64,000 bases of DNA, from contig NC_090130.1 of the NCBI RefSeq assembly GCF_040581485.1, positions 16,619,656 to 16,683,655 on the forward strand. Direction: 5' to 3'. The DNA comes from Linepithema humile. Lineage: Eukaryota; Arthropoda; Insecta; Hymenoptera; Formicidae. The position numbers and the translations under genes were made by a program. This document shows positions 1-10,149 of the stretch, one piece after another. How positions within the stretch are numbered: the first letter of the stretch is position 1; the number at the start of each line of letters is the position of its first letter. Under the pieces are notes generated by a model. That model saw only the letters and a program-made list of their open reading frames with translations, was not told where the DNA came from and did not search any database.

Positions 1-128
1 ATCGGATGGTGGGAATGGTAGTTTAAAAGTCTACTTGATGCAGTAGGTTTTTGAAACCAGTCGAAAGAAATTGTGTTGTTAGTCAAAATTAAAGTTAAGT
101 TTAGGAAGTTGATGCGATTATCAAAACC
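1..128 (-). repeat. Inverted partial copy at the head of a Penelope-like element
   Basis: Bases 1-128 are the reverse complement of 322-449, with only a few mismatches. The stretch ends where the sequence changes to RT-coding DNA at about 129. Penelope-like elements often carry a partial copy of themselves in direct or inverted orientation at the 5' end. The reading frame that seems to run from base 73 therefore starts in antisense element sequence, and its first ~19 codons are not real protein. Confidence 0.85.
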
Positions 129-1173
129 GTTATCTCCTTTGATTGCGGACCTGGTATTCCAAGACCTTGAAGTTAAAGCTTTAGATAGATTACCGTTTAA
201 GCTACCTTTCTATTACCGCTACATTGACGATATTATTTTAGCTGCACCTACTAATTGCATAAATTCTATTTGTGAGGAGTTTAATTCACATCATGAGAGA
301 CTTAGGTTTACTGTTGAAGTTGGTTTTGATAATCGAATCAACTTCCTAGACTTAACTTTAATTTTGACTAACAACACAATTTCTTTCGACTGGTTTCAAA
401 AACCTACTGCATCAGATAGACTTTTGAACTACCATTCCCACCATCCGATATCACATAAAAAAGGGACTATTATAGGTCTAACTGACAGAATTTTTTTACT
501 CTTCCATCCTGAGTTTCATAATAAGAATTTTACATTGGCTATCTACATTCTCTTAAAAAATTGTTATCCAATTAATTTTATTTTTTCGACGATACATAAA
601 AGACTAAAATTTATAATCCAAAAGACAAGTGATATTAATTCTACAGGTAATATTTCAAATAATAACTGTGATAACAATGGCTTTAAGACTTTCTTTACTA
701 TTCTGTACATTTCATCCTTCTACAAAGACTTCAACTCCATTGCCAGAAGCTTTAACCTAAAATTAGCCTTCTCGATTTCTAATAATTTGACTCAATTTAT
801 CAAGACTGGTAAAGACATTTTGAATAAATTTTCTCATTGTCAAGTGGTTTACATGATTGCGTGTCGTGATTGTGACAAAACGTACGTTGGACAGACAAAA
901 AGACAACTCAATACCAGAATCAAAGAACATAGAAACGACATAAATAAAAAGAGTGGTTCCCCTTCCGTCATTTCTAAACTCAAGATTGAGTCCTCTCACG
1001 AGTTTGACTGGGAGAATGTAAGGATATTGGACGGGGAACCTTCTTATGTAAAAAGAATAATTTCGGAAATGATTTTTATTAAGAGACAACGTGCAGGCTT
1101 GAATAATCAAAATGACACTGAAAGGTTACCTGATGCTTATCCCCCCATTATTAATCTGTTTCCTTCATTATAA
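129..1173 (+). pseudogene. Penelope-like retroelement polyprotein, C-terminal half (RT + GIY-YIG endonuclease)
   Basis: This is the back half of a Penelope-like retroelement protein. It opens with an RT motif containing SPLIADL, followed by the catalytic box YRYIDDI (Asp-Asp codons 226-231). At about 846-930 comes a GIY-YIG nuclease domain, seen as VYMIACRDCDKTYVGQTKR with a following Arg and His. RT joined to a C-terminal GIY-YIG endonuclease is diagnostic of canonical Penelope-like elements. No stop interrupts the frame to 1173, so the domain pair is intact, but the RT fingers and everything upstream are missing. The junction at 129 with an inverted self-copy fits the usual 5'-truncated insertion. 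A family member would normally be about twice this long. The catalytic residues are present, but without the N-terminus this copy should not be active. Confidence 0.85.
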
Positions 1174-1735
1174 TTTTATTACTTCTCTCTCCTACACTAA
1201 CATCTTCACCCCCTCCATTCTACATATGCCTCCCTTCCTTTACTCCTTGTCTTTTCGTTCTCCCCTCCCTTCCTCTCAATTTCTTTACCTTCACTTTAAT
1301 TTGATTTACTCTTTTATGATCATTAAGATTTTAACCATCATTTAAGATGGACCCAAGTGTTTCTCTCTTACCTTACTATTGAGTGGATGATCTCTTCGCC
1401 TACACTATGTTTTTACTACAAGTATGTAACATTAATTTAATTCTGTCTTCGACCAGCGGTTTTAATATAATACGAATTCTTATTTGTTTCTTTTACTCTG
1501 ATTACAGTCTTAATGTCATTTGAATTTGAACGTTACGTCAGTTCATCTATGGATTATTCCGAAAAACTTTATTATGTCACACTTTTTCTGTAATTAATGC
1601 GTTGCGGCTTTTTTGTAATTTTTATAATTAATATTGAAAAAGGCTTGATGACAAACCGAAACGTTTATTTATATTCAACGATAATGTAAATTAAGTAATA
1701 CACTATTCCCTTTGCACGACTCAACTTGCTGTGTG
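1174..1735 (+). other. 3' untranslated region of the Penelope-like element
   Basis: A CT-rich then AT-rich tail with no convincing reading frame. Near 1645-1665 the run TTGATGACAAACCGAAACG resembles the TGATGA and GAAA cores of the hammerhead ribozymes known in Penelope-like elements, but I cannot fold it into three stems with confidence. The 3' end is uncertain; I place it just before the inverted-repeat arm that starts at 1768. Confidence 0.4.
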
Positions 1736-1767
1736 GCTCTTTATGCTCCTTTTTAAGAATTTTGATT

Positions 1768-2216
1768 TAAAAAAATTAATGTTTTTGGAATAAAATTCTC
1801 AATTTAATTATAAAAACAGCTACACAAACATTGATTACATATTTTTTCCTGAAATGGCCTTTGCACGCACGCTATGTATACACGCATACATGTGAAAAAC
1901 ACGCGTACTTTATAATTATAAGTCTTAGGCCTAACGTACAATACAGAAAGTATTAAGAATAGGAATAAATATTAAATATTAGGAATAGGAAATTGGAATT
2001 ATTTCATTTCGAAACAAGAAGATGGACTGTATTAATGCATCATGAATTAAAAATTGAGAATTGGGAATTAGTGGTAGTCTTCCACACCATCTTTGAGATT
2101 CCACCAAGGGCGCGTTAGGTTTTTTAATGTGGATCTTCGCATGGAGCTTTATTGTACCACATTTGATTTTATCATTTTATTACATAACTATGTTATCACA
2201 TATTTTATCACATATT
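1768..2216 (+). repeat. Left arm of a long inverted repeat (partner 10150-11472)
   Basis: About 450 bp that reappear, reverse-complemented, at 11472-11256 and 10403-10150. Shared blocks include the AT-rich outer end, the stretch around 1855-1925 with GCACGCACGCTATG, and the inner block around 2095-2130 with AAGGGCGCGTTAGG. The pair encloses about 9.7 kb. It could be the long terminal inverted repeats of a DNA element or a duplicated palindromic flank. I see no matching target duplication at the outer edges. Confidence 0.8.
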
Positions 2217-2346
2217 TATTTTATTACATAACTATTTTATCATATATTATTGCTATTTTATCACATTTTTCACACAAAATAAAAAATATATACATTATAA
2301 AATATCATTAGAAAATAAAGAATCAGCGACATCTTCATTATCTACT

Positions 2347-3210
2347 GTAGAAAGGCTAATGCCAAGATACTATTGACCATTATCTTGAAATCTGGTACAT
2401 CGAAATGCGGTTCAAAAGTGATATCAAATAAAAGGTCTCATTAATCTGAAGCCAACAAAAAATATTCCAGCTTGGAGCGACTCACCGTTTCCGAAAAAAT
2501 GACTCCTAAAAGTCCCAAAATCGACATGTGCCGCCACTTTTGTTTATATAGCTTTTAAGACTTTGATCATGTTTTAACTTCCTCCAAAAATTGATTTTAG
2601 CAAAATATGTTTAAAATTGGGTCGCCAAGGATTTAGGACCTAACTAGAATCGCTCTAGAGACCCAGCATCAGGGCAAAAAGTGAACAATCAATTGGTTTA
2701 TTGAGTCCAATGTGAAATCTATGTAAATTCTATGTCCCCATGACAAAAAAATACATAATATCACACAGCTCAGTGAATTTGAATGACAATGATTATACCT
2801 AAAGAACAGATGATATCTTAGAGCATAATCTTTGGACCCAATGTTCATTTATGGAACCTTATTGAACCGAAATGTGTTATTGACGCATTGCGTTAATAGA
2901 ACAATTCCGCAACGCGTTTGATCTTAAATGCTAGCAGAGTGCTATATCATAATCTTCAATCAAAGACCAATTATCAATTTTTGGACCAAGTTAGAACACG
3001 ATCAAAGTCTTAAAGCTATATAAACAAAATGGCGTCATCTGTCGGTTTTGGGACCCGTTTTAGGAGCCGTTTTTTCTGGAACAGTGAGTCGCTCCAAGCT
3101 GGAACTTTTTGTTGATTTCAGATTGATGAGACCTTTCATTTGATACCACTTTAGAACTGCATTTCGATGTACTAGATTTGTTGATAATGTTAGCATCAGC
3201 CTTTGCAACT
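2347..3210. mobile_element. Foldback (long-TIR, non-autonomous) element
   Basis: Arms 2347-2597 and 2967-3208 are reverse complements over about 250 bp, for example around CCAGCTTGGAGCGACTCAC near 2468-2490 and its complement near 3085-3105. The ~370-bp centre has no coding potential. The element abuts the 3' end of the hAT transposase frame, which stops at 3217, so it may be part of that transposon's end or a separate insertion beside it. Confidence 0.75.
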
Positions 3211-4890
3211 TATTTGTCACATTCTTAACTTTTTAACATATAATTTATCCGTTATCATAAGAAATAAATGTTTTTTATTGATTTCGACGTTCAAAATACG
3301 TTCTTTTCTGCTGTTCGAAGCTGAGTTGAAAACACATAACGTATTTACATTTTTTGATGAAAATTTGTTTCTTTTTTTTTGGTTTTTACATCGAATAAAG
3401 TAGAAAATAATCTTTCTGCATCAGCATTGAAATTTGGAAGTGATCTGACAGTATTTACAAGAAATTTCAGATTGCGATACTTATCAATTGTAGTGAAGTA
3501 CGGATGTTGTAAAATTTGTTTCCACATATTATTAACAGTTAATTCTGAAAGATGTTCTTTTTCTGCTGCGGTAAAATCGTAATGTAAACCCCATTCTTTT
3601 CTTAAATCAGTTAAATCACCGAAGGTTTGAGCAATAAAAGGAACATTATTCAATGATGTTTCTTTGTCTGTATCAAATAAAGCTATGTGTGGCTGGAAAA
3701 CTTGTAATTTAGATAAAAATTTATTATTAACTGGTAACCTCTTACAAATTTCTTCTGCAGCGGTCACATAAAATTGCAAACATTTTTCTTGAACATTTCT
3801 ATAACTACGTCTGTTTGCCCTTTCTGCCTCAATTTGTCAAGATATTTTTCACATTTTATTCCTAAATTCATTTTATTTAAAGATTTTTTATACTCTTTTT
3901 GAAAAAATTAAGTATTATTACATAAATTTTGTGAAAACTGTGGCTTTAAAAAGTGTTTACAGATGGTGGTTAGTAACTCTACTGATTTCGGTTGCAAGAA
4001 ATAAATTTTTGTTTCCGCAGCTTGAAAAAATGCATTAAATAAATTAAAGTCTTTCAAAATATGGCTTAAAAATAATAAATATGCATTTTGCATCATGGAA
4101 TATAAATATTCTGCAGAATTCGACTTTTCATTAATGATCATATCGGTAAGAAAAAGTTTAATAGTATCCGCAAAGAAAGCCACCGTGTGTCAGACACCTT
4201 TAAAATTTTGCGACTTGCTTTTTGTATATAGTCACTAAATTTTTTATAAATTGCCAGACGTTTATCCAGGACTATCGTTAATGTAATTGACAATTTTCTT
4301 TATAAATTCTTCACAATCTGTTGGTATTTTAGCACATGCGGTACGTGCAACCAACGCAGTAGAATGACATGGACATTTTAACGTTATTAAATATTTGGAA
4401 ATGTCTTCTAGCTTTTTTTTTTAAAAGATTCATATTTTCCAGTCATGACAGATGCATTGTCACATGAGAGGGCAAACAACAATATTAAAAAATGGAATTT
4501 TTAGTTTCCACATTTCTGATTTAAATGCATCAAATAATTTTTCTGTGTTATTATTTTTAGCATCAATATTTATTAATTTTACTAATTGTGAACGAATATC
4601 TAATTTTTCTGGATCAACATACCGTACAAGAAATGTCATCCATTTTTCACTACAAATATCAGACGTTTCAATAAAAATTGAAAACTTATTATTTTGAAGG
4701 TTGTTGACCATACGGTCCGTCCGTTTCACCGGACACAATACGTTTGATATTATATTTGTACATTTTGTTTTTCCCATACGCATATTGTTTAATACATTAT
4801 TATTATCTTTTCCCACTTCTTGGAAAAAATTGACAATATCTTTTGCAATTTTATGCGGAATATTTTTCTTAACAATTGTAACGATGCAGC

Positions 4891-5680
4891 ATGCATCGTT
4901 ACGGCTGCGGACCGATCATCGTCTGTAGCCAACAAAAGGCGCATCACGCCAATAAACGTTTTTCAATAAACACCGGCAGACACTCATTGGACAGTCACCC
5001 ACAACCGACCGTTCCGAATTTCGCCAGGTGGGGACCCGCCGGCGAGACCGCCGATGCTTGCCGATCCAAGCGTCAGTTGACTGTCAGCCGAGTATAAAAG
5101 AGGTCCGGCTGTACGCCTTCTCACCAGATCGCTCGATAGCGAACATCCGATTCTCTACGAACGTTCTCGTATCTCCACACATATCATCGTTCAACCATTT
5201 AAATCGAACACCGCTCCTCCATCCGGCAGGCAAATCGCGAAACCAATCCGCGTATCCGAGCGACCGAGCGCCACGAGCGCCAAGCGAACCGGCCGATTAA
5301 CGAACGGACCCGCGACGCATCTACGAACAAATCCGCCGCCAGACGCACTGTCACGCTAGCGACCACAGCTCGCATGCACACACCTGCGCCGATGTTTCAT
5401 CGTTCGCACTCGCATCATACATTGTCGCGCCGCATGCTTTATTGCACCCGTACAACATTTCTTACGTCACATTTATACATTACATTCATACGAATCATAC
5501 GACACATTTTATCACATTCACACTGTACATACACACTGTCATCTTTAAATATTTAATAAATCAGTTATCATTTATACAAAACAACCGCGAGTTTCTCTTG
5601 ACGTGCCCCCAACCGACCGAACTCCTGATCCCGGCGAGTTATACCGCGCACCGAAGAATCATACCGTTTCACAATCAATG
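4891..5680 (+). mobile_element. Probable solo LTR inserted in the hAT transposase gene
   Basis: About 790 bp of GC-richer DNA breaks the hAT coding frame. It has an LTR-like order: a TATA box (GTATAAAAG, 5092-5100) and a polyadenylation signal AATAAA near 5554. The flanking coding sequence resumes on both sides. Clean TG...CA ends and a 4-6 bp target duplication were not found; GATGCAGC on the left and AATGCGGC on the right are only similar. The short frames inside are GC-rich shadows. Confidence 0.55.
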
Positions 5681-6739
5681 CGGCGTATTGAATTTCTGCA
5701 GATATTGTTCAATCTTCCAACGACATATGTCTTTCGTCTATTAACATGCCATCTTTATTTGATTCGTTAATATTGTTTTTAGCACATTTTTTATGTATCT
5801 GGGATTCCATATGTTTATATATGCACGGTAAACCATTATTACAAATGAAAGTTTTATTGCACAATGAGCAGAAAAACGAGTGTGCGTTATGTGGAACTTT
5901 GCGTAGCCATGGCTTGAACAATTCTATATCTAGGCATTGTTGACGAAATGTTCGATTCGTTGTCAATCTTTCTGTACTTGTATTATCATTATCTAATGTT
6001 TTACTTTTATTTTTTTTATACTTTGCAGATTTCTCACGTCTCTCAACATGCGATAAACCACACGAATATTTTTTCTTACAAAAAATACAATAAAATAAAG
6101 AGTGATGGCAAATTTAGCCCATTTTTTGGACCTCAAATTTCGAACTTTTTTTCATGCCAAATAGTACTATTAGATGAAACATTAATCTCAGTAAAATTTC
6201 AAGATGAGCATAGGCACGATTCCGGAGATACAAGGGGGTGAAAGTAATGATTTCCAGTCAGGGTATATCGCATAAGGAAAAATACGTGGCTGAAGTTCAT
6301 GTAATATTGAGGATATATTCTGTCGAATGGATTCATTGTTTAGAGAATGAACGATCTACTATTCACCGCTATTTCATTTATGGAGGAGAGGGGGGGGGAG
6401 GCGTGCTTTATAAAGCACCCTGAAAGATAGAGTTTCGCTACATGATGCATTGACAAGTTCTCTCGCAGTTGAAATACTGTACTATCACATGAAGTATATT
6501 CCAAGAATCTATCTACATACTATTCTAATGTATTCCATTCTATTCTTGCTTGTTTGTTTTCCATTTTTTTGTTTGTATGATACTTTAACTTGTGTCATAT
6601 AAGCGCTCGGTCTATTTTTATATATATCTATGGTTTCTCGCTACTTTTCTCTTGTTTCATCTTAATTTTTTCTACATTCTCTTGTCTCTTCAGGTATATT
6701 TTTTCATATCTTGACGATCGTTGATTCTTCAATAAGACA

Positions 6740-8198
6740 ATGCCTTTCACTAAATGTTTAGGCTGTAATGACCAAAAAAGATCGAAAAATGATAAGTTTT
6801 TTCCTATCGAAGACACATCAAATTCGTTGATGATGGTTAACAATTTGCGGAAAAATAATCCAAAGAAACGGAAATTAGAAGAATTGAATCACATTCCATT
6901 ACAGAGCAAAATATGTAAAAACTGTTACAAATTTAGTAATCAGTCAAAAATCATCTTAAGATCCCAGATGGATGATGATCCAGATATACCTGATCTCTCG
7001 ATTTATCGTCAAGGTATTAATTCTCATTCGCGATGCACTTTTGGCTGCGAAAATCCCTCGAAGTTGATCGCAATTTCCCGAATTATCCGTTGTAAACTAC
7101 TCATGGATTATAAATTCTTGACCAAATATAATGCTCGTATGTGTAGCAATCATGTCGATAATTCTACAATTTGGCCACTTGTGCAGCAAATTACAAAAAA
7201 AGTAAGTGCTGAAAAACAAAAAACAGTCAGTGATCTTATGTTTATTTACTATCAAGAGCTGAAAGAGAAAAATGAAAAGATATTCGATGTGGATAATATC
7301 GACTCCATTGATAATACGACCTTCAAAAATTGGTTTGCTCTCGATAAAGAACAATTTCAAACTGTATGCAGTTTTTCTGTAACATGTCAACCTAAGCATG
7401 TTGCTGTTTTACTTTGTAAAATGCGAACTTCTCTTTCTGATGAACAACTTTCATTCTTATTCGGTGTTTGTCGGAGGACTATTGAAAATCATATAAATTC
7501 AGCAAGAGAAGATTTCCATAAAAACTTCGTTCCACAATTCATCAATCGGAATGATCGCTCAGTATTCCTTGCTTATACGACACCAATGTCAAAAGTACTA
7601 TTCGACATTCCCGACGATAAAGCCTGCATAGTATTCGATGCCACCTATCGCCTAGCACAAAAATCTGCGAATTATGCAGGACAAAAACATATGTGGAGTG
7701 AGCAGAAAAAAATGCCGTTGGTCAAACCTATGGTAGGTTGCTCTTCAGATGGTTTCATACGTTTTATACGTTTTTGGACCATTTGACGCAACGCATAATG
7801 ATGCGACAATATTATGGGATTGTTTCCAGAGATACGCGAACGACTTGCATACTATTCATGAGGGTGATACGATATTAGTTGATAGAGGTTTTCGTGATGT
7901 GCTGAATTTCCTAACTGAAGAGAAGAATTTGAAAGCTTATTGTCCAGTACTTGGCCAACTCAATACCGCAGAAGCAAATGCTTCGAGATGTGTAACCAAA
8001 TGTCGCTGGGTCATAGAGCAAGTCTTCGGTCGCCTCAAGAAGAAATTCAAGATTTTCTCTTTGCCAGCACATAATAGAACTCTCAAACACGATCTCGACT
8101 CTCTCTATATCGCTTTTGCCTTCTTGAATTTATTCCACAAACCAATTCTGAGTGATATTATGCATGAAGGCATAGCACAGACTGAAATCTCGACTTAA
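6740..8198 (+). pseudogene. ISL2EU-type DDE transposase (DDE_Tnp_4 family), one frameshift
   Basis: The protein begins MPFTKCLGC with paired Cys-x2-Cys motifs (CLGC near residue 6, CKNC near 58), which probably bind zinc and DNA. A helix-turn-helix-like stretch follows near residues 210-255. The catalytic core has Asp in CIVFDATYR (codon 7637-7639), the family hallmark LVKPMVGCSSDGF, a second Asp in VDRGFRD (codon 7881-7883) and Glu in RWVIEQVFGRLK (codon 8016-8018). The arrangement matches the ISL2EU/Harbinger-like DDE family. The frame breaks near 7755-7765 at ATACGTTTTATACGTTTTT, where a net +1 shift, apparently a 4-base ACGT gain, separates the first Asp from the other two. Apart from this the gene is full length. 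The start at 6740 is the first ATG of the long frame, inside the left end repeat's inner margin. Confidence 0.85.
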
Positions 8199-8781
8199 CG
8201 TCCCTAATCGTTTGCAAATCATCGTCCAAGAATTCAATCTTCCTCAACTGAGAGCACCATTCTTTGGAGTCGAGTATACATCACTCGATAATGAAGAAAA
8301 TAATCGACTCATTGGATTTCCTGAACTTTCGATGGATGATCTGTACTACTTGAGTCTCGGACCTTATCAAATACGCAATGCAATTTCATACTATGCAGAG
8401 CATCAGAAAGAAGGAATATTCTTGGTGCAGAAATTTAATCCAAGATCAAAGCACCCGTCAGCAGCTTTGAACTATGAGAAGTATGGTATCTCAGTTGAAG
8501 AACCTACATTGATTAAAGCGCATATGAAATATTGTTACCGTGGTGGTCAGTATCACTACATTTTTGTTTTGATAGATAAAACAAAAACTGGACGGGATTC
8601 TATTCGTGAGTACTATTGTACTTGTCAAAGTGGTGCTCGGACTGCGGGTTGTGCCAGTCATGTAATGACAATTGTATGGTTCCTTGGATTTGCTCAAAAC
8701 CATGGAATACAAATATCCAATCCTGACATATGCAATGTATCTATCACGATTTACAAAACAACCCTGCATAGTGAGAGGTAA
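8176..8781 (+). CDS. SWIM-type zinc-finger protein of the ISL2EU-like element
   Basis: An open frame of about 200 codons overlapping the end of the transposase gene in another frame. Near its C-terminus (about 8610-8680) lies a Cys-x-Cys-xn-Cys-x-His motif, YYCTCQSGARTAGCASH, a SWIM zinc finger. SWIM fingers are found in proteins of several eukaryotic transposons and are thought to bind DNA or protein partners. There is no ATG between the upstream stop at 8173-8175 and the body of the frame, so it may be joined by splicing or frameshifting to upstream sequence, or its start may be lost. The frame runs directly into the 42-bp minisatellite, whose first copy supplies the final residues. The finger residues are all present; expression is unproven. 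Confidence 0.6.
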   Translation, partial: HRLKSRLNVPNRLQIIVQEFNLPQLRAPFFGVEYTSLDNEENNRLIGFPELSMDDLYYLSLGPYQIRNAISYYAEHQKEGIFLVQKFNPRSKHPSAALNYEKYGISVEEPTLIKAHMKYCYRGGQYHYIFVLIDKTKTGRDSIREYYCTCQSGARTAGCASHVMTIVWFLGFAQNHGIQISNPDICNVSITIYKTTLHSER

Positions 8782-8995
8782 GGGGACTCACCTTAAAAAA
8801 GCACCCCAATCTGTGAGAGGCAAGGGGACTCACCTTAAGAAAGCACCCCAATCTATGAGAGACAAGGGAACTCACCTTAAAAAAGCACCCCAATCTGTGA
8901 GAGGCAAGGGGACTCACCTTAAAAAAGCATTCCAATCTGTAAGAGGCAAGGGGACTCTCAGCAGAAAAGCATCTCGATCCGTGAAAGGCGGTGTC
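8771..8995 (+). repeat. 42-bp minisatellite, five copies plus a partial
   Basis: Units begin at 8771, 8813, 8855, 8897 and 8939, exactly 42 bp apart, with a degenerate sixth at 8981. The consensus starts GTGAGAGGCAAGGGGACTCA and ends AAGCACCCCAATCT. Because 42 is divisible by three, one plus-strand frame stays open as a 14-residue repeat (VRGKGTHLKKAPQS). The leading 20 bases recur in the DD41D mariner at 27702 and, inverted, at 25216. Confidence 0.95.
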
Positions 8996-9442
8996 ACGTG
9001 TCACTTCAACTCCATCTATTTTGGGGAATTTTCATGCTAGACGAAAACTAAGGTCATATTTCAATCCGGCATAAAAATCCATAAGAAATGGTATGTTTCA
9101 CTTCGTTATATATATTTTATTTCTTGGTATGGATACTTAAAGAGTTTCGTGTATTTTCATGGATTATGAGAAATCATCACTTTGAACCCTTTATATCTCC
9201 GGAACCGTGCTTATGCTCATCTTAAAATTTCTCTGGGATTAATGTTCCATCATACAGTACTATTTGGCATAAAAAAAAGTTTGAAATTCGAGGTCCAAAA
9301 AATGGGCTAAAAAACAGGTTTTTTTGCCATCACTCTTTGGATCATCTTCAACCTTTTTTATCCAACATTAAAATCTATGATTCTCGAGCCAAGGATCAGA
9401 AAAGCTTGCTTTTGCTCTTTTCTGTACTGATGGATCACACAT

Positions 9443-10149
9443 CTTACATAAAGAAAAAGAAACAAAAATAAAGGTTTAAAAAACAGAAATAATACAGAAA
9501 AAAAGACAGAAAATAAAGAATAAAAAAGATGAAAATATATAGAAAGTAAAAAACTTACTGAAATATTTTTAAGATGATAATAGAAAAAAGTACTAGTGAT
9601 AATAATCTTTAACTGACCTGTAGTAATGTACTGAACGTTGTCTCGTAACACAGCGATGCTAGAAATGTACACACGACCATCCACACAATCGAGAATCGGT
9701 TACGTCCTACGTATGGCCTTACGGCGCACATGACGCGTACGTAACAGTTTTCGATTGTGTGAGTGCAAACCTCGCGTATATTTTTAGCATCATTGTTGTG
9801 ACATTATAAGTTATTATATATATAAAGTTAGCAAATGCAACACAATGCAATTAATACACGACAATTTTATTTTATTATATTAACTTCAAATAGATTGTAT
9901 TTTATTTATTTACCTATTAATTAATTCAAATAAATTGTATTTTATTTATTTATCTAATAATTAATTATTTTATTTATTTATACATTTTAATTATTTTGAT
10001 TAAACAATCCGTAAATATTAATTATACATATTTTACATACATACTTCACATTGTATCTATAAACGACAAGCGTGTAACAAATTCTTATCTGCAAAAATCA
10101 TCATATTTATGTAAAAAATGCCAATAAAATTCTACATACTAGTTATAAT
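9443..10149. other. 5' flank of the hAT gene and AT-rich filler
   Basis: No coding sequence. Minus-strand leader of the hAT gene with a possible intron (donor near 9553). At 9683-9706 and 9748-9771 an imperfect 24-bp inverted repeat begins CACACAATCGA; it could be a promoter element or an old transposon end. From 9830 to 10030 there is low-complexity ATTTATTTATT sequence. Confidence 0.5.

Larger units (their letters stand above)
6098..9337 (+). mobile_element. ISL2EU-like (Harbinger-related) DNA transposon, complete with both ends
   Basis: A 3.24-kb element bounded by inverted repeats of about 165 bp (6098-6263 and 9171-9337) starting AAGAGTGATGGCAAA. Shared blocks include GCCAAATAGTACT and TCCGGAGATA. 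It encodes a DDE transposase (frameshifted), a SWIM-finger protein and a 42-bp minisatellite, all reading rightward. It has inserted in the first zinc finger of the antisense hAT gene, whose coding sequence resumes on both sides. The target duplication is not clear. The TIRs are alike but diverged by several percent, so it is not very recent. Confidence 0.85.
3217..9442 (-). pseudogene. hAT-superfamily transposase (zinc-finger N-terminus), decayed and twice interrupted
   Basis: Read on the minus strand, this frame starts at ATG 9442, continues at 6095-5690, and ends at 4885-3217. In order it shows an N-terminal C2H2/BED-like finger split at 6098/9337, a second finger (SFFCSLCNKTF, near 5880), an Asp motif in LSCDNASVMTG (near 4450), the block CHSTALVAR, a DTRWLSL motif near 4175, and the C-terminal dimerisation motif NADAERLF near 3400. 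This order is typical of hAT transposases of about 700 residues, and the removed-insert length fits. It carries an in-frame stop just after residue 24, frameshifts near 3365, 3905, 4190 and 4460, a ~0.8-kb insertion at 4891-5680 and a 3.24-kb transposon at 6098-9337. A splice-like CAGTAAG near 9553 suggests a leader intron. It is certainly non-functional. Confidence 0.85.

Noticed and set aside
3035..3220. 61-codon minus frame at the end of the hAT gene
   Set aside because: It lies in the arm of the foldback element and its mirrored arm has no conserved frame.
4881..4905. Short palindrome GTAACGATGCA/TGCATCGTTAC
   Set aside because: It sits at the junction of the solo-LTR-like insert and is probably chance; it does not give a convincing target duplication.
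4891..5744. Plus-strand frames inside the solo-LTR-like insert
   Set aside because: Short, overlapping, without motifs; the region reads as promoter and polyadenylation signals.
8771..8995. CRISPR-like array
   Set aside because: Units are contiguous without unique spacers, and the sequence is clearly eukaryotic.
8744..9004. Minus-strand frame repeating a LASHRLGCFFKVSP-like peptide
   Set aside because: It is the reverse translation of the 42-bp minisatellite; the period alone keeps it open.
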